Positions 1 through 9,212 are shown, counted from the first letter of the stretch. The stretch is DNA of 64,000 nt from Janthinobacterium sp. Marseille (GCF_000013625.1 NC_009659.1:682001-746000); one strand, 5' to 3'. The notes: generated by a model from the letters alone, not told the origin. Made by a program: numbers and translations.

Positions 1-1293
1 AGTGCAGTGGGCACTTATGTGCAGGAGGTGTCCGGGCAGAAGCCGTGGATCGCGGTGAACGAGACGACAGGTTTCAATCCTGCATCGACGATGAAGCTGG
101 TGACCAGCGATGCGGCACTGGAGTTGCTGGGGCCAACTTTCAACTGGAAGACCCAGGCATATATGACAGGCACGCTGAATGGCGATGTACTGGACGGCGA
201 CCTGATTATCAAGGGCAGCGGCGATCCGAAGCTGGTGACGGAAAATTTCTGGCAATTCCTGCGCAAGATACGCGCCGCCGGCATACGCGAGATACGCGGC
301 AACCTGATCCTGGACCGCAGCATATTCGAAGACATGCCGTATGACGCCGCGCAATTCGATGGCGACCCGCTGAAGCCCTATAACGCCGGACCGGATGCGC
401 TGCTGCTGAATTACAAGGTTTTTGCCTTCCACTTCCTGCCGAATGTGGCGCGCAACCAGGTCGATATCACGATCGATCCGCCGGTCGCCACTTATCCGGT
501 GATGGCGCCGGCGTTGACGAATGGCGCATGCGGCGATTGGCAGGGCAAGCTATTACCTAACATGGGGCGGGTCAGCACCAATTTCACCGGCAGCTATTCT
601 GCCGCTTGCGGGGAAAAGACCTGGTATCTGCATCCCTACCTGATGAACCATAGCGAATATTTCGGCGTGGTGTTCCGCCAGTTGTGGAATGACGTCGGTG
701 GAGTATTCAACGGTGCGGTGAACAATGGCATGGTGCCGCCGGCGGCGCGCTTTGTCACCGAGTGGCAATCGACCAGCCTGCCGGAAGTGATACGGGACAT
801 CAATAAGTACAGCAATAATGTAATGGCGCGCCAGTTGTTGTTGACGGTGGCGGCCGATGTTTTGAAAGTACCGGCGTCGCCGGAGCGCGGTGCCCGCGTG
901 GTCAAGACCTGGCTGGCGAACAAGGGTATGGATACATCGCAAGTCGTGATCGAAAACGGTTCGGGTTTGTCGCGTACCGAGCGTATTCCGGTCGGTGTTA
1001 TGGGACGCATGCTGGTCAGTACTTTCCAGTCACCGACCATGCCTGAATTCATGTCCTCGCTGCCATTGGTCGGCTATGACGGCACCATGCGCAAGCGCCT
1101 GACCAAGCAAACAGTGGCGGGGCGTGCGCATATCAAGACCGGTACCCTGAACGATGTGCGTGCGATTGCGGGTTATGTGCTGGCGGCCTCTGGCAAGCGT
1201 TATGCGGTGGTGTGCATTATCAATCATCCGAATGCAGTTGGCGGGCAGGCGGCGCACGATGCCTTGCTGCAGTGGATCTACGAAAACGGTTGA
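1..1293 (+). CDS. dacB: D-alanyl-D-alanine carboxypeptidase/endopeptidase (PBP4 family), 5' truncated
   Basis: Periplasmic class C penicillin-binding protein that trims or cleaves peptidoglycan cross-links. The frame is open from base 1, so the start and signal peptide lie outside the window. All three active-site motifs of serine PBPs are visible: S-T-M-K with the serine codon at 85, S-N-N at 811-819, and K-T-G at 1135-1143. The roughly 250 residues between the first two motifs fit the large inserted domain of PBP4-type enzymes. The C-terminus is complete, and a strong terminator follows, so the gene ends its transcript. The family call is firm. Carboxypeptidase versus endopeptidase activity cannot be read from sequence. 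Confidence 0.93.
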   Translation, partial: SAVGTYVQEVSGQKPWIAVNETTGFNPASTMKLVTSDAALELLGPTFNWKTQAYMTGTLNGDVLDGDLIIKGSGDPKLVTENFWQFLRKIRAAGIREIRGNLILDRSIFEDMPYDAAQFDGDPLKPYNAGPDALLLNYKVFAFHFLPNVARNQVDITIDPPVATYPVMAPALTNGACGDWQGKLLPNMGRVSTNFTGSYSAACGEKTWYLHPYLMNHSEYFGVVFRQLWNDVGGVFNGAVNNGMVPPAARFVTEWQSTSLPEVIRDINKYSNNVMARQLLLTVAADVLKVPASPERGARVVKTWLANKGMDTSQVVIENGSGLSRTERIPVGVMGRMLVSTFQSPTMPEFMSSLPLVGYDGTMRKRLTKQTVAGRAHIKTGTLNDVRAIAGYVLAASGKRYAVVCIINHPNAVGGQAAHDALLQWIYENG

Positions 1294-1326
1294 GCGGGCC
1301 AGCGCATCAGCGTTCGAAGTACGAAG

Positions 1327-1352
1327 GAGGCGGCTGATCAGCCGCCTCTTTT
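1327..1352 (+). terminator. Rho-independent terminator after dacB
   Basis: A perfect 22-base palindrome (1327-1348, core GCGGCTGATCAGCCGC) is followed by TTTT. It lies 33 bases beyond the dacB stop codon. Confidence 0.85.
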
Positions 1353-1430
1353 CATTTCAGCTGTCATTCACTGGAAGTGCGTGTCGCTGCGTCGACGGAA
1401 ATTGCCGTCCGGCAAACATCGCACAAATAA

Positions 1431-1504
1431 TTAACAGCTGTTAAAAATCTGCTTCCACATTTTTATATTTTGGTGATATCTTTCGATTTAAATCTGACAT
1501 GTCA
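1431..1504. promoter_or_regulatory. Two palindromes upstream of the GGT-like gene
   Basis: The 275-base gap before the GGT-like gene holds a perfect 14-base palindrome TTAACAGCTGTTAA (1431-1444) and a perfect 10-base palindrome TGACATGTCA (1495-1504). The TGTCATGT motif recurs at 1511-1518. These are candidate operators. No regulator is assigned. Confidence 0.35.
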
Positions 1505-1568
1505 GTGATGTGTCATGTAAAAATAAACAATAAAAATTAAAGATTCAAACCACCAAAGGAGAAGACTA

Positions 1569-3320
1569 GTGAGCAAAGCTATATCCCCATTGCGTCCTGT
1601 GCATTTGGCAGGCGCCATCGTGCTGGGCCTGGCAACCGCCAGCGCCGGCGCATTCGACATCACCGGCAAGTATTGCGACACGCCATCGCGCTGCGTGAAT
1701 CCGAGCACTACCCAAGGCATGGTCACCACATCCAACTATCTGGCAACGCAGGCCGGCCTCAAGGTTCTGCGCGACGGCGGCAATGCGATTGATGCCGCAA
1801 TCGCCGCTGCCGCGACGCTGGCTGTCGTGTATCCGCAAATGACAACCATAGGCGGCGATAACTTTTGGCTGATCCATAACGCCAAAACCGGCGAGATGCG
1901 CGCCTTGAATGCGAGCGGTCGTGCCGGTGAAAAAGCCACCATCGATTTTTACAAGCAAAAGGGTTTGAGCAAGATCCCGGCACGTGGCTATTTGGCAGCG
2001 AATACGGTGCCAGGCGTGATTTCCGGCTGGGATGAAGCCTATCGCTACGGCAAGCAAAGCATGGGCAGCAAGCTGAGCTGGTCGCAATTGATGGATAGCG
2101 CGATCGGCTATGCGCAAGACGGTTTCGCAGTCACGCCTTCACTGGCGAAATGGGCGCAAATCAATATTAATCCGGCCGACCAGGAATTCCGTAACCTGCA
2201 GCGTTTTACCGGTTTCAAAAAAACTTATCTGAAAGCTGACGGCAGCATTTATCAGGTCGGTGAAGTGATGAAGCAGCCGGAGCTGGCGGCCACCCTGCGC
2301 CTGATTGCGAAGGATGGCGCGAAGGCGTTTTACCAGGGACCGATTGCGAAGAAAATCGTCGATGAATTGCAGCGCAATGACGGCGTACTGACGCTGAAGG
2401 ATTTCGCGACGCATAAGGCAAACTGGGTCACGCCATTGAAGGTGCCGTATCGCGATACCGTCGCCTACAACCTGCCGCCTAATACGCAAGGCATGGCGGC
2501 GCTGGAAATCCTGAATGTGTTGAACAACTTCGATGTGAAGAAATTGGGTGAGGGTACGACGGACTACTACCACCTGATTATCGAAGCGACCAAGGAAGCT
2601 TTCGCCGATCGCGACAAGTATTTGTCTGATCCGGACTTCGTGCAGATTCCTGTCGACTTCCTGCTGTCCAAACAGCATGGTATCGACCAGGCCAAGCGTA
2701 TCCAGATGGCGACTGCCGCAACGTCGGTCAAGCCGCTTGATCCTAAAGGCGACACCATCTGGCTCGGCGTGGTCGACAAGGATGGCAATGCGGTATCACT
2801 GATCCAGAGCGTGTATCACGATTTTGGCTCCGGCATCGTGCCTGAAGGTACCGGCGTCCTGCTGCAAAACCGCGGCAGCTTCTTCTCGCTGGATAAAACG
2901 CATGTGAACCATCTGCAACCGGGCAAGCGTACTTTCCATACGCTGAATCCTGCGATGCTGTTGAAGGATGGCAAACCTTTGCTGGTCTACGGCACGATGG
3001 GTGGTGAAGGACAGCCGCAAACACAGGCTGCGATTGTGACGCGCATTGTCGACTTTGGCATGACGCCGCAAGATGCGATCAACGGTCCGCGCTGGTTGCA
3101 CGGCCGCACCTGGGGTGCAGTGTCGAACGACCTGAAGATTGAAGGCCGGGCACCACTGGCAGTGACCGATGAATTGAAGAAACGCGGTCATCCTATCAAT
3201 GTGGTGGAAGACTATACCGATACCATGGGCCATGCCGGAGCGATCTGGATTGATCCTGCCACCAAGGTGCGCTACGGTGCGACTGATCCACGCGGCGACG
3301 GTGTAGCTGCAGGCTATTGA
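1569..3320 (+). CDS. Exported gamma-glutamyltransferase-superfamily hydrolase
   Basis: An Ntn-hydrolase proenzyme of 583 residues that should self-cleave before a nucleophilic threonine. The GTG start at 1569 has AAAGGAG 5-6 bases upstream. Residues 1-29 form a signal peptide ending near AGA-FD, so the enzyme is probably periplasmic. The nucleophile is Thr396 in GDTIWLGVVD, followed by FGSG, LLQNRGSFFSLD, and a late glycine-rich MGGEGQPQTQ segment. The GDTxW and QNRG pattern matches the HpxW/YwrD-like branch (oxamate amidohydrolase and relatives) as I recall it, rather than classical GGT, which has TTH and a QMDDF stretch. Superfamily membership is firm. Activity on glutathione is not assured. 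The gene is monocistronic and flanked by terminators. Confidence 0.88.
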   Translation: MSKAISPLRPVHLAGAIVLGLATASAGAFDITGKYCDTPSRCVNPSTTQGMVTTSNYLATQAGLKVLRDGGNAIDAAIAAAATLAVVYPQMTTIGGDNFWLIHNAKTGEMRALNASGRAGEKATIDFYKQKGLSKIPARGYLAANTVPGVISGWDEAYRYGKQSMGSKLSWSQLMDSAIGYAQDGFAVTPSLAKWAQININPADQEFRNLQRFTGFKKTYLKADGSIYQVGEVMKQPELAATLRLIAKDGAKAFYQGPIAKKIVDELQRNDGVLTLKDFATHKANWVTPLKVPYRDTVAYNLPPNTQGMAALEILNVLNNFDVKKLGEGTTDYYHLIIEATKEAFADRDKYLSDPDFVQIPVDFLLSKQHGIDQAKRIQMATAATSVKPLDPKGDTIWLGVVDKDGNAVSLIQSVYHDFGSGIVPEGTGVLLQNRGSFFSLDKTHVNHLQPGKRTFHTLNPAMLLKDGKPLLVYGTMGGEGQPQTQAAIVTRIVDFGMTPQDAINGPRWLHGRTWGAVSNDLKIEGRAPLAVTDELKKRGHPINVVEDYTDTMGHAGAIWIDPATKVRYGATDPRGDGVAAGY

Positions 3321-3340
3321 TCAGGTAGTGACGCAATAAA

Positions 3341-3372
3341 AAACCGACCGTTTAAAAGCGGTCGGTTTTTTT
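3341..3372 (+). terminator. Terminator after the GGT-like gene
   Basis: Stem AACCGACCG / CGGTCGGTT with an 8-base loop, followed by a run of T. A-rich sequence on the left arm lets it also serve the convergent TPM gene. Confidence 0.88.
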
Positions 3373-3387
3373 ATGCCTGCGAAAAAA

Positions 3388-3888
3388 TTACAGCAGTATG
3401 GGTTTGTTCGATAACTGATTTGCCTGTGCGCCATTTTCCGGGAAGTGTTCCTGCAGCGCTGCATTCAGTTGCTGTATCCCGGCGATGACGCTGTCATGGT
3501 ATTCGCCTTTGGCAAAACCGCTGGTCATGGTTTTGCAGACGGCATGCCAGTGATGCTGCGGGATCAGGCGCGAGATACCACGGTCGGCGACAATCTCGAC
3601 CTGATGATCGGCCAGGTCGATATAGATCAGGATGCCGCAGTTTTCTTCGGTATCCCAGATACGGTATTGCGAAAACAATTCATGTGCGCGTGCGCGTGAA
3701 CTGAGGCCGGCCACGATCGCGGAAAATTCCAGAGAAGGTTCGACGATCAGGCGAATCTCGGCGCGATGCGCCGATTCACCTGCGGCAATCGCTTTCTGGA
3801 TCGCCGTCAGCGTCGCGCAGGGGAAGGCTTTCTTGCCGCTGTAGCGGGTTGTTGTCAGGTGTCGTAGCGCGCGTGAAAATTTATTCAT
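3388..3888 (-). CDS. TPM-domain protein, short soluble type
   Basis: A 166-residue protein made almost entirely of a TPM (DUF477) domain, with conserved-looking stretches ENCGILIYIDLADHQVEIVA and GISRLIPQHHW. It has no signal peptide or membrane segment. The ATG at 3888 overlaps the stop of the upstream gene by one base (TAATG), so the two are probably translationally coupled. It is the last gene of a lemA-TPM-TPM operon. In related operons the LemA and TPM proteins act at the cell envelope. The molecular role of this short version is not established. Confidence 0.82.
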   Translation of the reverse strand: MNKFSRALRHLTTTRYSGKKAFPCATLTAIQKAIAAGESAHRAEIRLIVEPSLEFSAIVAGLSSRARAHELFSQYRIWDTEENCGILIYIDLADHQVEIVADRGISRLIPQHHWHAVCKTMTSGFAKGEYHDSVIAGIQQLNAALQEHFPENGAQANQLSNKPILL

Positions 3889-4712
3889 TACCAATTCCCC
3901 GAGGCGCCGCCGCCGTCAAAACCGCCACCACCGCCGGAGAATCCACCACCGCCGCCGAAACCGCCGCCACCTCCACCAAAGCCGCCGAAGCCACCTCCGG
4001 AGCGTCGACCGAGTTCATTGCCGATCGCGGTGCCGAGGATGACGCCGGCGGAATTGCCCCAGTCGCCATTGCTGCTATGCGCACGTGCACCACGGCCGCC
4101 ACGACTGCGTGCCAGCATGATGAAGATCAGGATCGCAAAGAAGATGAAAGGGCCCCAGGTGAAGGCGTCATCCTGCGCCGAGGCCTGGCCGCGCTTCGCC
4201 GGTTCCGGGAAGGCTTCCTTGTCCAGCAGGCTGGTAATGACGGAGACGCCGGAAGCAAGACCACCGTAAAAGTCACCCTGGCGGAAGTGCGGTGCAATCA
4301 CATCCTGCAAGACCCGTTTCGATTGCGCGTCGGTGAGTACACCCTGTACGCCACGTCCGGTTTCTATGCGCAGGCGACCCGAGGCAGCCGAGTTATCCTT
4401 GGCTACCAGCAGGAGCACACCGTCATCCACTCCCTTGCGTCCCAGCTTCCACGCATCGGCAACCCGTATGCTGTATTGCTCTATGCCTTCGGGCTCAGTG
4501 CTTTTCAGCAGCAGGATCGCGATCTGGTTACCGGTGCGCGTTTCATACTCCGCCAATACGTTTTCCAGCGTCGTACGCTGTTCGGCATTGAGCATGCCGG
4601 CCAGGTCGGTGACGCGTTCCTTGAGCGGCGGAACCGGCACCAGGTTCTGGGCGCCGGCCAGTACGCAAAACAGGGCAAGCGTACAAGCCAGCAGGGTGCG
4701 CAGGATTTTCAT
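3888..4712 (-). CDS. Membrane TPM-domain protein (YgcG-like) with Gly-rich tail
   Basis: A 274-residue envelope protein. Residues 1-21 are a signal peptide ending AGA-Q. The TPM domain covers roughly residues 30-155, with QIAILLLKS, DDGVLLLVA and GRGVQGVLTDAQS. One transmembrane helix (WGPFIFFAILIFIMLA) lies near residue 190. The last 50 residues are a low-complexity glycine tail with Phe and Ser (GGGGGF-type repeats), typical of YgcG-type proteins. The domain would face the periplasm. It sits between lemA and the short TPM gene. The exact function of this family is unclear. Confidence 0.88.
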   Translation of the reverse strand: MKILRTLLACTLALFCVLAGAQNLVPVPPLKERVTDLAGMLNAEQRTTLENVLAEYETRTGNQIAILLLKSTEPEGIEQYSIRVADAWKLGRKGVDDGVLLLVAKDNSAASGRLRIETGRGVQGVLTDAQSKRVLQDVIAPHFRQGDFYGGLASGVSVITSLLDKEAFPEPAKRGQASAQDDAFTWGPFIFFAILIFIMLARSRGGRGARAHSSNGDWGNSAGVILGTAIGNELGRRSGGGFGGFGGGGGGFGGGGGFSGGGGGFDGGGASGNW

Positions 4713-4725
4713 TGGCGTTTGCTAT

Positions 4726-5322
4726 TTATTTCTTGTCGAAATTAACGGCCGGCGGTGCCGAGATCGCCTTTTCATTCTCTACCGTGAAGGAAGGCTTGAC
4801 CGGATAGCCGAATACTTTGGCCGTGATATTGGTCGGGAAGCTGCGTGCCAGGATGTTGTAGTCCTGTACCGCAACGATGTAACGCTGGCGTGCCACCGTG
4901 ATGCGATTTTCGGTGCCTTCCAGTTGCGATTGCAAGTCACGGAAAGCGGTGTCGGCTTTCAGTTGCGGATAGTTTTCCGACACGGCCATCAGACGCGACA
5001 GGGCCGACGACAATTCGCCCTGTACTTGCTGGAATTTATTGAAGGCTTCCGGATTGTTCAGCACTTCCGGCGTGATCTGGAAGCTGGTGGCGGCAGCGCG
5101 TGCCTTGGTTACTGCTTCAAAGGTTTCGCGTTCATGCGTTGCATAGCCCTTGACCGTGTTGACCAAATTCGGGATCAGGTCGGCGCGGCGTTGGTATTGG
5201 TTGACGACTTCGCCCCAGGCGGCCTTGACGGATTCGTCCTTGCTCTGGAAGTCGTTGTAGCCGCAGGCGCTCAATGTTGAGGCCAGCAAAGCGATAGAGA
5301 TCCATTTGAATAGTTTGGTCAT
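4726..5322 (-). CDS. lemA: LemA-family lipoprotein
   Basis: A 198-residue LemA protein. The N-terminus has a lipobox (LSAC, Cys20), so it should be lipid-anchored. The rest is the helical LemA fold, with YNDFQSKDESVKAAW, YQRRADLIPNLVNTVKGYA and a conserved C-terminal YNxxxxxFPTNI-like stretch (YNILARSFPTNITAKVFGY). It is the first gene of the operon, and the downstream TPM gene begins 13 bases after its stop. LemA-TPM pairs are common and envelope-linked. Their biochemical function is poorly defined. Confidence 0.92.
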   Translation of the reverse strand: MTKLFKWISIALLASTLSACGYNDFQSKDESVKAAWGEVVNQYQRRADLIPNLVNTVKGYATHERETFEAVTKARAAATSFQITPEVLNNPEAFNKFQQVQGELSSALSRLMAVSENYPQLKADTAFRDLQSQLEGTENRITVARQRYIVAVQDYNILARSFPTNITAKVFGYPVKPSFTVENEKAISAPPAVNFDKK

Positions 5323-5386
5323 TTCATTCCTCCATGTATAGCGTGATAGCGTGCAAAGATCCGGTTGGTAATGGCCTGCTGCTCGT

Positions 5387-6277
5387 TTATGTGATGACTT
5401 TCGGACGCGGTTTCAATAGTACAGTGCTCATTGCTGCAAGTATCAGCAACATTGCAACAAAATCTTGCCAGTGCGGTGTTTCATTCAGTACCCACATGCC
5501 GGAAAACACGCCCAGCACCGGGATCAGCATCACCGACAGGCTGGATGCAATCGGCGGCAAGCTGCGCGCCAGCGAAAACCAGACCACCTGGCCAAAACCG
5601 AATACCAGCAGCGCGTTATATGCAATCGCCAGCGATTCGCGCAGGTTCGGCATGCGCCATGCATCGTATTCGAGCAGGGCGGAAATCACGGCCAGGCACA
5701 AGGCCCCAAGCAAAATCATCCAGAACGTCAGAGAGATGGACGCAATGCCCAGGCGCGTGCGTTTCATCATTACTGTGCCAAAACCCCAGGACGCAGCGGC
5801 GACCAGCGCCAGGATGCTGCCCAGTGGTTGTCCGCTGATATTCACAAATTCACTCGATAGTAATAATAGCGCGCCACTCAGTGCCAGTGCGATGCCGCAC
5901 CAGCCGGCCCGGGTGATGTTGTCGCGGAAAAATACCAGGCCGCACAGCACCGCCCAGATCGGCATCGTATAACCGAGGATGGCAGCCCGGCCGGACGACA
6001 GCATTTTGACGCCGACTATGATGCAGACATTCCACATGACCACGTTAGGGATGGTCAGCTTGCAAATGGTTCCCAGGTCGCCGGGTGGTATTTTTAAGGA
6101 AATGCCTTGCGAACGTACCGCCAGCCATAAGATAGGGATGGAACCCAGCATGCACAGTGAGCGGAAGGCGATGGGCGGGAAAAACTGCACGCCGATTTTC
6201 ATGATGGGCCAGTTGATGCCCCAGCACAGGGTCAGGAGTACCAGCAGGAGCCAGTCTTTACGGGAAAGCGATGTCAT
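5387..6277 (-). CDS. EamA-family (DMT superfamily) transporter
   Basis: A 296-residue inner-membrane protein with about ten hydrophobic helices arranged as two EamA repeats (for example LTLCWGINWPIMKIGVQFFPP near residue 15, and GSILALVAAASWGFGTVMMK at the start of repeat two). DMT-superfamily proteins export small metabolites. The substrate cannot be predicted. It is a separate gene on the minus strand, divergent from pyrF, with 59 bases between the two starts. Confidence 0.9.
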   Translation of the reverse strand: MTSLSRKDWLLLVLLTLCWGINWPIMKIGVQFFPPIAFRSLCMLGSIPILWLAVRSQGISLKIPPGDLGTICKLTIPNVVMWNVCIIVGVKMLSSGRAAILGYTMPIWAVLCGLVFFRDNITRAGWCGIALALSGALLLLSSEFVNISGQPLGSILALVAAASWGFGTVMMKRTRLGIASISLTFWMILLGALCLAVISALLEYDAWRMPNLRESLAIAYNALLVFGFGQVVWFSLARSLPPIASSLSVMLIPVLGVFSGMWVLNETPHWQDFVAMLLILAAMSTVLLKPRPKVIT

Positions 6278-6336
6278 GCCGGCACGATAACATGGCGCGT
6301 TACAATACGGATTGTTTGAAATAGAAAGATACCGCC

Positions 6337-7152
6337 GTGACCTTCATCGAAAAATTATCCGCCGTCTGGCAAAGCCAGAAAACCCAGCTTTGCATAGGGC
6401 TGGACCCGGATTTGGCCAAGTTTCCCGCCCATTTAAAGGGCAAACCGGATGCCATCCTGACATTTTGCAAAGAAATCATTGATGCCACGGCTGATACCGC
6501 CTGTGCCTTCAAGCCGCAAATCGCATACTTTGCCGCCTTGCGCGCCGAAGACCAGCTGGAAGCAATCTGCAGCTACCTGCGTGAGCGTTATCCGCATATC
6601 CCTATCGTGCTGGATGCCAAGCGCGGCGATATCGGCGCAACCGCCGAGCAATACGCGCGTGAAGCTTTCGAGCGTTATGGTGCGGATGCGGTGACGGTCA
6701 ATCCGTATATGGGTTTCGATTCGGTGCAGCCTTACCTTGAGCGCCCGGATCGCGGCGTGATCGTGCTGTGCCGTACCTCGAATGCCGGTGGCTCCGATTT
6801 GCAGTTCCTGAATGTTGACGGCAAGCCTTTGTACCAGCACGTCGCGCAGCTGGTGGCTGATAAATGGAATACCAACGGCCAATGTGCACTGGTGGTCGGT
6901 GCGACCTTCCCGAATGAATTGGCGCAGGTGCGTGCACTGGTCGGCGACATGCCTTTGCTGATCCCCGGCATAGGCGCGCAAGGCGGTGATATCAAGGCGA
7001 CGGTAGAGGCGGGACGTACTGCGAATGGCACCGGCATGATGATCAATTCATCGCGCGCCATCCTGTATGCGAAAGCGGATGAAACATTCGCGCAGGCAGC
7101 ACGCCAGGTTGCGCTGGAAACGCGCGATGCGATCAATCGTTATATTGCTTAA
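6337..7152 (+). CDS. pyrF: Orotidine 5'-phosphate decarboxylase (type 2)
   Basis: Last step of de novo UMP synthesis: OMP to UMP and CO2. The 271 residues carry the catalytic block [16 protein letters not shown] near residues 91-106 (the Lys-Asp pair of the active site), the substrate block [12 protein letters not shown] near the N-terminus, and the phosphate-binding region [11 protein letters not shown]. Length and motifs fit the longer pyrF type 2 group. The GTG start at 6337 follows a weak purine stretch. Its TAA overlaps the TAA of the convergent pncC, so the two 3' ends share four bases and there is no separate terminator. Confidence 0.95.
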   Translation: MTFIEKLSAVWQSQKTQLCIGLDPDLAKFPAHLKGKPDAILTFCKEIIDATADTACAFKPQIAYFAALRAEDQLEAICSYLRERYPHIPIVLDAKRGDIGATAEQYAREAFERYGADAVTVNPYMGFDSVQPYLERPDRGVIVLCRTSNAGGSDLQFLNVDGKPLYQHVAQLVADKWNTNGQCALVVGATFPNELAQVRALVGDMPLLIPGIGAQGGDIKATVEAGRTANGTGMMINSSRAILYAKADETFAQAARQVALETRDAINRYIA

Positions 7153-7652
7153 GTTTTTTGTGGTTCAGGGTTGGCGGCGAGGAAGTTGAGCAAGCCCTGC
7201 AAGGCATGCTCAACGCTTTGTTCGCGCACTGCGTGACGGTCGCCGCTGAAGATCACATGATCGACCTGCACCTGTTCGCCGAGTGCCCAGCCAAAGCAGA
7301 CCATGCCGACCGGTTTGCCGGGTACGCCGCCGCCAGGTCCGGCAATGCCGGTAGTCGATAACGCCACTTTGGCGCGGCTATTTGCAAGCGCTCCCTGTGC
7401 CATTGCCTGCGCAGTTTCATAACTGACCGCACCGTGGCGTGCCAGTGTTTCTTCCGGCACTTTCAGCATCGCCATCTTGGCTTCGTTCGAATAAGTGACG
7501 AAGCCGCATTCAAACCATTCGGATGAACCGGCAATTTCGGTGATTGCCTGGGCGACGCCGCCGCCGGTACAGGATTCGGCGGTCGCCAGCATCAGGCCGC
7601 GCTGCTGCAAAGTCCGGCCGACCAGCTCAGCCAGTTCAATCAGGTTCGCCAT
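7149..7652 (-). CDS. pncC: Nicotinamide-nucleotide amidohydrolase (CinA C-terminal domain)
   Basis: A 167-residue stand-alone CinA C-terminal domain that deamidates NMN in pyridine-nucleotide recycling. Family blocks seen are [15 protein letters not shown] (residues 23-37), [13 protein letters not shown] and [18 protein letters not shown]. The ATG at 7652 gives the MANLIELAE start typical of the family. The open frame continues upstream but only through pgpA sequence. It is the third gene of thiL-pgpA-pncC, ten bases after pgpA. Confidence 0.93.
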   Translation of the reverse strand: MANLIELAELVGRTLQQRGLMLATAESCTGGGVAQAITEIAGSSEWFECGFVTYSNEAKMAMLKVPEETLARHGAVSYETAQAMAQGALANSRAKVALSTTGIAGPGGGVPGKPVGMVCFGWALGEQVQVDHVIFSGDRHAVREQSVEHALQGLLNFLAANPEPQKT

Positions 7653-7662
7653 AGGTTTTCCC

Positions 7663-8184
7663 TTAGAAACTACGCCAGATCGCAAACACCAGCAGCGTAA
7701 AAAATGCCGCAACGATGTCGTCGAACATGACGCCGAAACCGCCTTTGAAGCGCTTGTCGAAGTAGGCAATCGGCGGTGGTTTGACCATGTCAAAGAAACG
7801 GAAGCAGAGGAAGGCATAGAACTGCATCCATAAACCGGCCGGGGTGATGAATAGCAGTACCAGCCAGAAGGCAACCACCTCATCCCACACCATGCTGCCA
7901 TGATCGGATACGCCCAGGTCGCGCCCGGTTTTGGCACAGGCCCAGACACCGAGCAAAAAGCCGCCGATGATGACGAGCCACCAGTTGGATGGTGTAAAGA
8001 ACGCGGGCCAGCGCGCCGTCAGGACATTGAAGGAGAGCCAGCCGAATAGCGTGCCAAAGGTACCCGGCATGATTTTGGACAAACCGCTGCCGAAACCTTG
8101 CGCGATGATGTGGGCCGGATGTGCCAGCATGAAGCTGGAATTGGATTTGACAGTTGTTGGCGCGCCGGATTCAGATGCGTTCAT
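7663..8184 (-). CDS. pgpA: Phosphatidylglycerophosphatase A
   Basis: A membrane phosphatase that makes phosphatidylglycerol from phosphatidylglycerophosphate. The 173 residues contain the PgpA signatures FGSGLSKIMPGTFGTL, SMVWDEVVAFWLVLL and FFDMVKPPPIAYFD plus GGFGVMFDDIVAA, with four hydrophobic helices. The ATG overlaps the thiL stop as ATGA, so translation is coupled. A thiL-pgpA pair is common in proteobacteria. Confidence 0.95.
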   Translation of the reverse strand: MNASESGAPTTVKSNSSFMLAHPAHIIAQGFGSGLSKIMPGTFGTLFGWLSFNVLTARWPAFFTPSNWWLVIIGGFLLGVWACAKTGRDLGVSDHGSMVWDEVVAFWLVLLFITPAGLWMQFYAFLCFRFFDMVKPPPIAYFDKRFKGGFGVMFDDIVAAFFTLLVFAIWRSF

Positions 8185-9149
8185 GGGGAAGCGAAGTGGT
8201 CAAAGGATGTGATGTTGAGGTCCAGTGGTCGCCCTGCTTTATCCAGCAGGCGCAGGCCGGGGGCGGCGTCTATGCTGCCGATGCGGGTGACTGGCGTGTC
8301 TGCCGCCATGGCGGCACCGAGCACGGCTTCGCGTTTCGAGACAGGTGCGGTGAAGCACAATTCGTAATCATCACCGCCGGCCAGCGTGAAGCGGCGGCGC
8401 ATTTCCTGCGTTTGCTTTTGCAGCATGGGACCGGCCGGTAAATCATCCAGGTTCAGGGTCGCACCGACTTCGGATTTTTTCAGGATATGGCCGAGGTCGC
8501 CGATCAAGCCGTCCGACACATCGAGTGCCGAGTGCGCGATGCCGCGCAAGGCGAGGCCGAGTGCCACGCGTGGTTGCGGTGTATGCAGGCGCACGGCGGC
8601 CTTGTTCAATACTTTCGCATCCAGTTCATATTCCTTGTAGAGCGCACCCAGTGCCAGGCGCGCATCACCGAGCGTGCCGGAGACCCAGATATCGTCACCA
8701 GTCTGCGCGGTGTCACGGCGCAAGGCTTCGCCGGTCGGGGTCTTGCCGAATACGGTGATGCAGATATTCAGCGGACCCTTGGTGGTGTCGCCGCCTATCA
8801 GTTCACAGCTGTGCGCATCGGCCAGTTCAAACAAGCCGTGTGAAAATTCTGCCAGCCAAGTTTCTTCGGCGCTGGGCAGGGAGAAGGCCAGTGTGAAAGC
8901 AGTCGGCTCGGCGCCCATCGCGGCCAGGTCCGACAGATTCACGGCGAGGGATTTATGGCCGAGCTTGCGCGGGTCGGCACCGGCAAAAAAATGGCGACCT
9001 TCGACCAGCATGTCGGAAGAAATTGCCATTTGCATGCCGTCCTGCTGCGCCAGCAAAGCGCAATCATCCCCTATGCCCAGCGTTGCTCGGTTTTTGGGGT
9101 GGCCGGGGCGCACGAAGTAGCGCGCAATAAGATCGAATTCTGACAACAT
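8181..9149 (-). CDS. thiL: Thiamine-monophosphate kinase
   Basis: ATP-dependent phosphorylation of thiamine monophosphate to thiamine diphosphate. The 322 residues start MLSEFDLIARYF and carry the ThiL/PurM-type blocks GIGDDCALL, SSDMLVEGRHF, KSLAVNLSDLAAMGA (Mg-ATP binding), ELIGGDTTKGP and LDVSDGLIGDLGHIL. First gene of the thiL-pgpA-pncC operon. Its promoter must lie between 9150 and the terminator at 9213-9252. Confidence 0.96.
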   Translation of the reverse strand: MLSEFDLIARYFVRPGHPKNRATLGIGDDCALLAQQDGMQMAISSDMLVEGRHFFAGADPRKLGHKSLAVNLSDLAAMGAEPTAFTLAFSLPSAEETWLAEFSHGLFELADAHSCELIGGDTTKGPLNICITVFGKTPTGEALRRDTAQTGDDIWVSGTLGDARLALGALYKEYELDAKVLNKAAVRLHTPQPRVALGLALRGIAHSALDVSDGLIGDLGHILKKSEVGATLNLDDLPAGPMLQKQTQEMRRRFTLAGGDDYELCFTAPVSKREAVLGAAMAADTPVTRIGSIDAAPGLRLLDKAGRPLDLNITSFDHFASP

Positions 9150-9212
9150 GCGCTAATTGTACAGAAATGCAGTGGCGCTCTTCGCATGCGTTTGGATTTG
9201 ATTGCTTGCGGC

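Noticed and set aside
3894..4010. Repetitive CCGCCACC-type DNA that looks like a tandem repeat
   Set aside because: It encodes the glycine-rich tail of the TPM protein; not a separate repeat element.
3849..4745. 298-codon plus-strand frame opposite the YgcG-like gene
   Set aside because: Ala/Thr-rich mirror of the glycine-tail repeats; the minus-strand gene has a signal peptide and TPM motifs.
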